NCBI RefSeq assembly: GCF_008692035.1
Contig: NZ_VTFG01000001.1
Span: forward strand, 1,550,001-1,614,000
Reading direction: 5' to 3'
Length of the DNA stretch: 64,000 nt
From: Pseudomonas marginalis
GTDB lineage: Bacteria > Pseudomonadota > Gammaproteobacteria > Pseudomonadales > Pseudomonadaceae
Part shown: one piece after another, positions 62,985-64,000 of the stretch
Position numbering within the stretch: position 1 is the stretch's first letter
Layout: the number at the start of each line of letters is the position of its first letter
Notes under the pieces: model-generated
The model's database searches: none
Told to the model about the DNA's origin: nothing
The model's input: only the letters and a program-made list of their open reading frames with translations
Translations under genes and position numbers: made by a program

Positions 62985-63356
62985 CATAACAAGAATAAAA
63001 AGCGCCAAACCTAATAAAAATAAGACGAAACGACTCTGACATAACAAAAACAACACGGCAGAGACGCAGCTAACAGATTTTTTTGGAGAAGATGTGCTTC
63101 GCAGGGTACGGCATGCCGAAACCCGCAACCGGTTAGAGAAAAATAAAACTACCTCAGGTAGCTACCCACTGGTTGGATCGTTAACGAAGAAGCAGGTCAG
63201 CGCTCAAAAAAATACGTTTGCTCTTGACCCCGGATGGGGGTCGCCAAAAACAGCGGTAAAGGGTAACGGTCGCCAAAAACAACAATAGACCGCCCCTCAA
63301 TAATAAAAAAAGAGCACGCAACGACAAATTAAAGGGGACCTTCGGGTCCCCTTTGT
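62985..63356 (+). ncRNA. crcY: CrcY-type Hfq/Crc-sequestering small RNA
   Basis: About 370 nt, with no conserved ORF, between a sigma-54 promoter and a UUCG-loop terminator. It carries six AAnAAnAA (CA-motif) sites at about 62988, 63013, 63043, 63139, 63275 and 63299, the hallmark of CrcZ/CrcY/CrcX, which titrate the Hfq-Crc complex and relieve catabolite repression. The position downstream of the HMG-CoA lyase gene matches, from memory, that of crcY in P. putida (CrcZ lies next to cbrB instead), and the length is close to P. putida CrcY. Ends are estimates. Confidence 0.87.
63331..63356 (+). terminator. Terminator of the CrcY-type RNA
   Basis: A perfect 10-bp stem, AAAGGGGACC (63331-63340) and GGTCCCCTTT (63345-63354), closed by a TTCG tetraloop. 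It can also serve the convergent acyl-CoA synthetase gene that ends at 63369. Confidence 0.88.
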
Positions 63357-63368
63357 GCTTTCTGGCCT

Positions 63369-64000
63369 TTAACCCTGCCCTGCCCCCAGCTCTTCGATCG
63401 AGATCTCGCGCATGCGGAATTTCTGGATCTTGCCCGTCACCGTCATCGGAAACTCCTCCACGAACTTGAAGTACCGGGGCGTCTTGAAGTGCGCGATACG
63501 GCCCTTGCACCAGGCCTGCAGTTCCAGCTCGTCGGCCACATGGCCCGGATGCAACTTGACCCAGGCCACGATCTCTTCGCCGTAACGCTCGTCCGGAATG
63601 CCGATGACCTGCACATCGGCCACCGCCGGGTGGGTGAAGAAAAACTCTTCCACCTCGCGCGGGTACACGTTTTCGCCACCGCGAATGATCATGTCCTTGT
63701 TGCGCCCGGCGATGCACACATAGCCGTGGGCATCCATGGTGGCCAGGTCGCCGGTGTGCATCCAGCCCGCAGCGTCGATGGCCTCGCGGGTGCCGTCGGG
63801 GTTGTTCCAGTAGCCGAGCATCACGCTGTAGCCACGGGTGCAGAGTTCGCCGACCTGGCCACGGGGCAGCGTGTTACCGGCTTCATCGATGATCTTGCTT
63901 TCCAGTTGCGGCTGGGTGCGGCCGACGGTGGTCACGCGGCGCTCCAGATCGTCATCCGCGCCGGTTTGCAGGGATACGGGGCTGGTCTCAGTCATGCCGT
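63369..64000 (-). CDS. AMP-binding acyl-CoA synthetase, 3' part
   Basis: The C-terminal 209 residues or so of an ANL-superfamily acyl-CoA synthetase; the reading frame runs off the window end. It has the A5 region GMTETSP at the edge, then [32 protein letters not shown] (A8 hinge) and the catalytic lysine motif [15 protein letters not shown]. It fits medium/branched-chain acyl-CoA synthetases found in Pseudomonas leucine/isovalerate (liu) gene clusters; given the LiuR-like and HMG-CoA lyase genes nearby, it is probably part of one, which is inference. Confidence 0.9.
   Translation of the reverse strand, partial: GMTETSPVSLQTGADDDLERRVTTVGRTQPQLESKIIDEAGNTLPRGQVGELCTRGYSVMLGYWNNPDGTREAIDAAGWMHTGDLATMDAHGYVCIAGRNKDMIIRGGENVYPREVEEFFFTHPAVADVQVIGIPDERYGEEIVAWVKLHPGHVADELELQAWCKGRIAHFKTPRYFKFVEEFPMTVTGKIQKFRMREISIEELGAGQG

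Noticed and set aside
63094..63288. A possible 64-aa protein inside the CrcY-type RNA
   Set aside because: The codons coincide with CA-motifs and structured RNA, the start lacks a ribosome-binding site, and known crc RNAs are non-coding.

Overview
The window looks like a chromosomal segment of a Pseudomonas, most likely of the P. fluorescens group. The grounds are high GC, dense gene packing, the nuo order, the six-gene group-2 Mrp antiporter with fused subunits A and B, the cysS/glnS/ppiB/lpxH neighbourhood, and many copies of the GTGGGAGGGGGCTTGCCCCC-type REP sequence. No prophage, IS element, CRISPR array, rRNA or tRNA gene was seen. All family names come from reading the sequence; no search was run.

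Layout. 1-6.0 kb: distal end of the complex I operon (nuoI fragment, nuoJKLMN), closed by a strong terminator. 6.1-13.5 kb: outer-membrane barrel protein, arylamine N-acetyltransferase, small Pseudomonas-type hypotheticals, two MFS exporters, a small protein with a type III translocator-like motif, and a Dyp-type peroxidase. 13.6-22.3 kb: GapN-like aldehyde dehydrogenase, FUSC membrane protein, and a PsrA-like TetR regulator divergent from a four-gene ABC/TolC/adaptor export operon. 22.3-33.2 kb (minus strand): a putative organosulfur acquisition module with SfnB-type acyl-CoA dehydrogenase, a half-size paralogue, a flavin-dependent monooxygenase, a shrunken AMP-ligase-like protein, a five-gene branched-chain-amino-acid-type ABC importer and an FAD protein. 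A sigma-54 promoter precedes it. 33.3-34.3 kb: XRE-cupin regulator divergent from an EamA exporter. 34.4-40.4 kb: Mrp Na+/H+ antiporter. 40.8-45.4 kb: cysS, glnS, ppiB, lpxH. 45.5-50.2 kb: MarR-EmrAB-OprM-like efflux operon with two perfect palindromic operators. 50.4-57.5 kb: tamAB, a GNAT acetyltransferase and xthA. 57.6-61.4 kb: PstS-OmpA fusion, acyl-CoA dehydrogenase, LysR regulator. 61.5-64 kb: LiuR-like MerR regulator, HMG-CoA lyase, a CrcY-type small RNA, and the end of an acyl-CoA synthetase gene.

The strongest non-coding signal is at 62.83-63.36 kb, downstream of the HMG-CoA lyase gene. It has an inverted-repeat activator site, a GG-N10-GC sigma-54 promoter, six AAnAAnAA Hfq/Crc motifs and a terminator. 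This is the architecture of the CbrAB-dependent RNA CrcY, which sequesters Hfq/Crc and relieves catabolite repression. The strongest coding oddity is at 29.5 kb, where a REPIN supplies the last 22 codons and the stop codon of the monooxygenase gene. Sigma-54 promoters at both loci suggest control by nitrogen/carbon- or sulfur-responsive activators.
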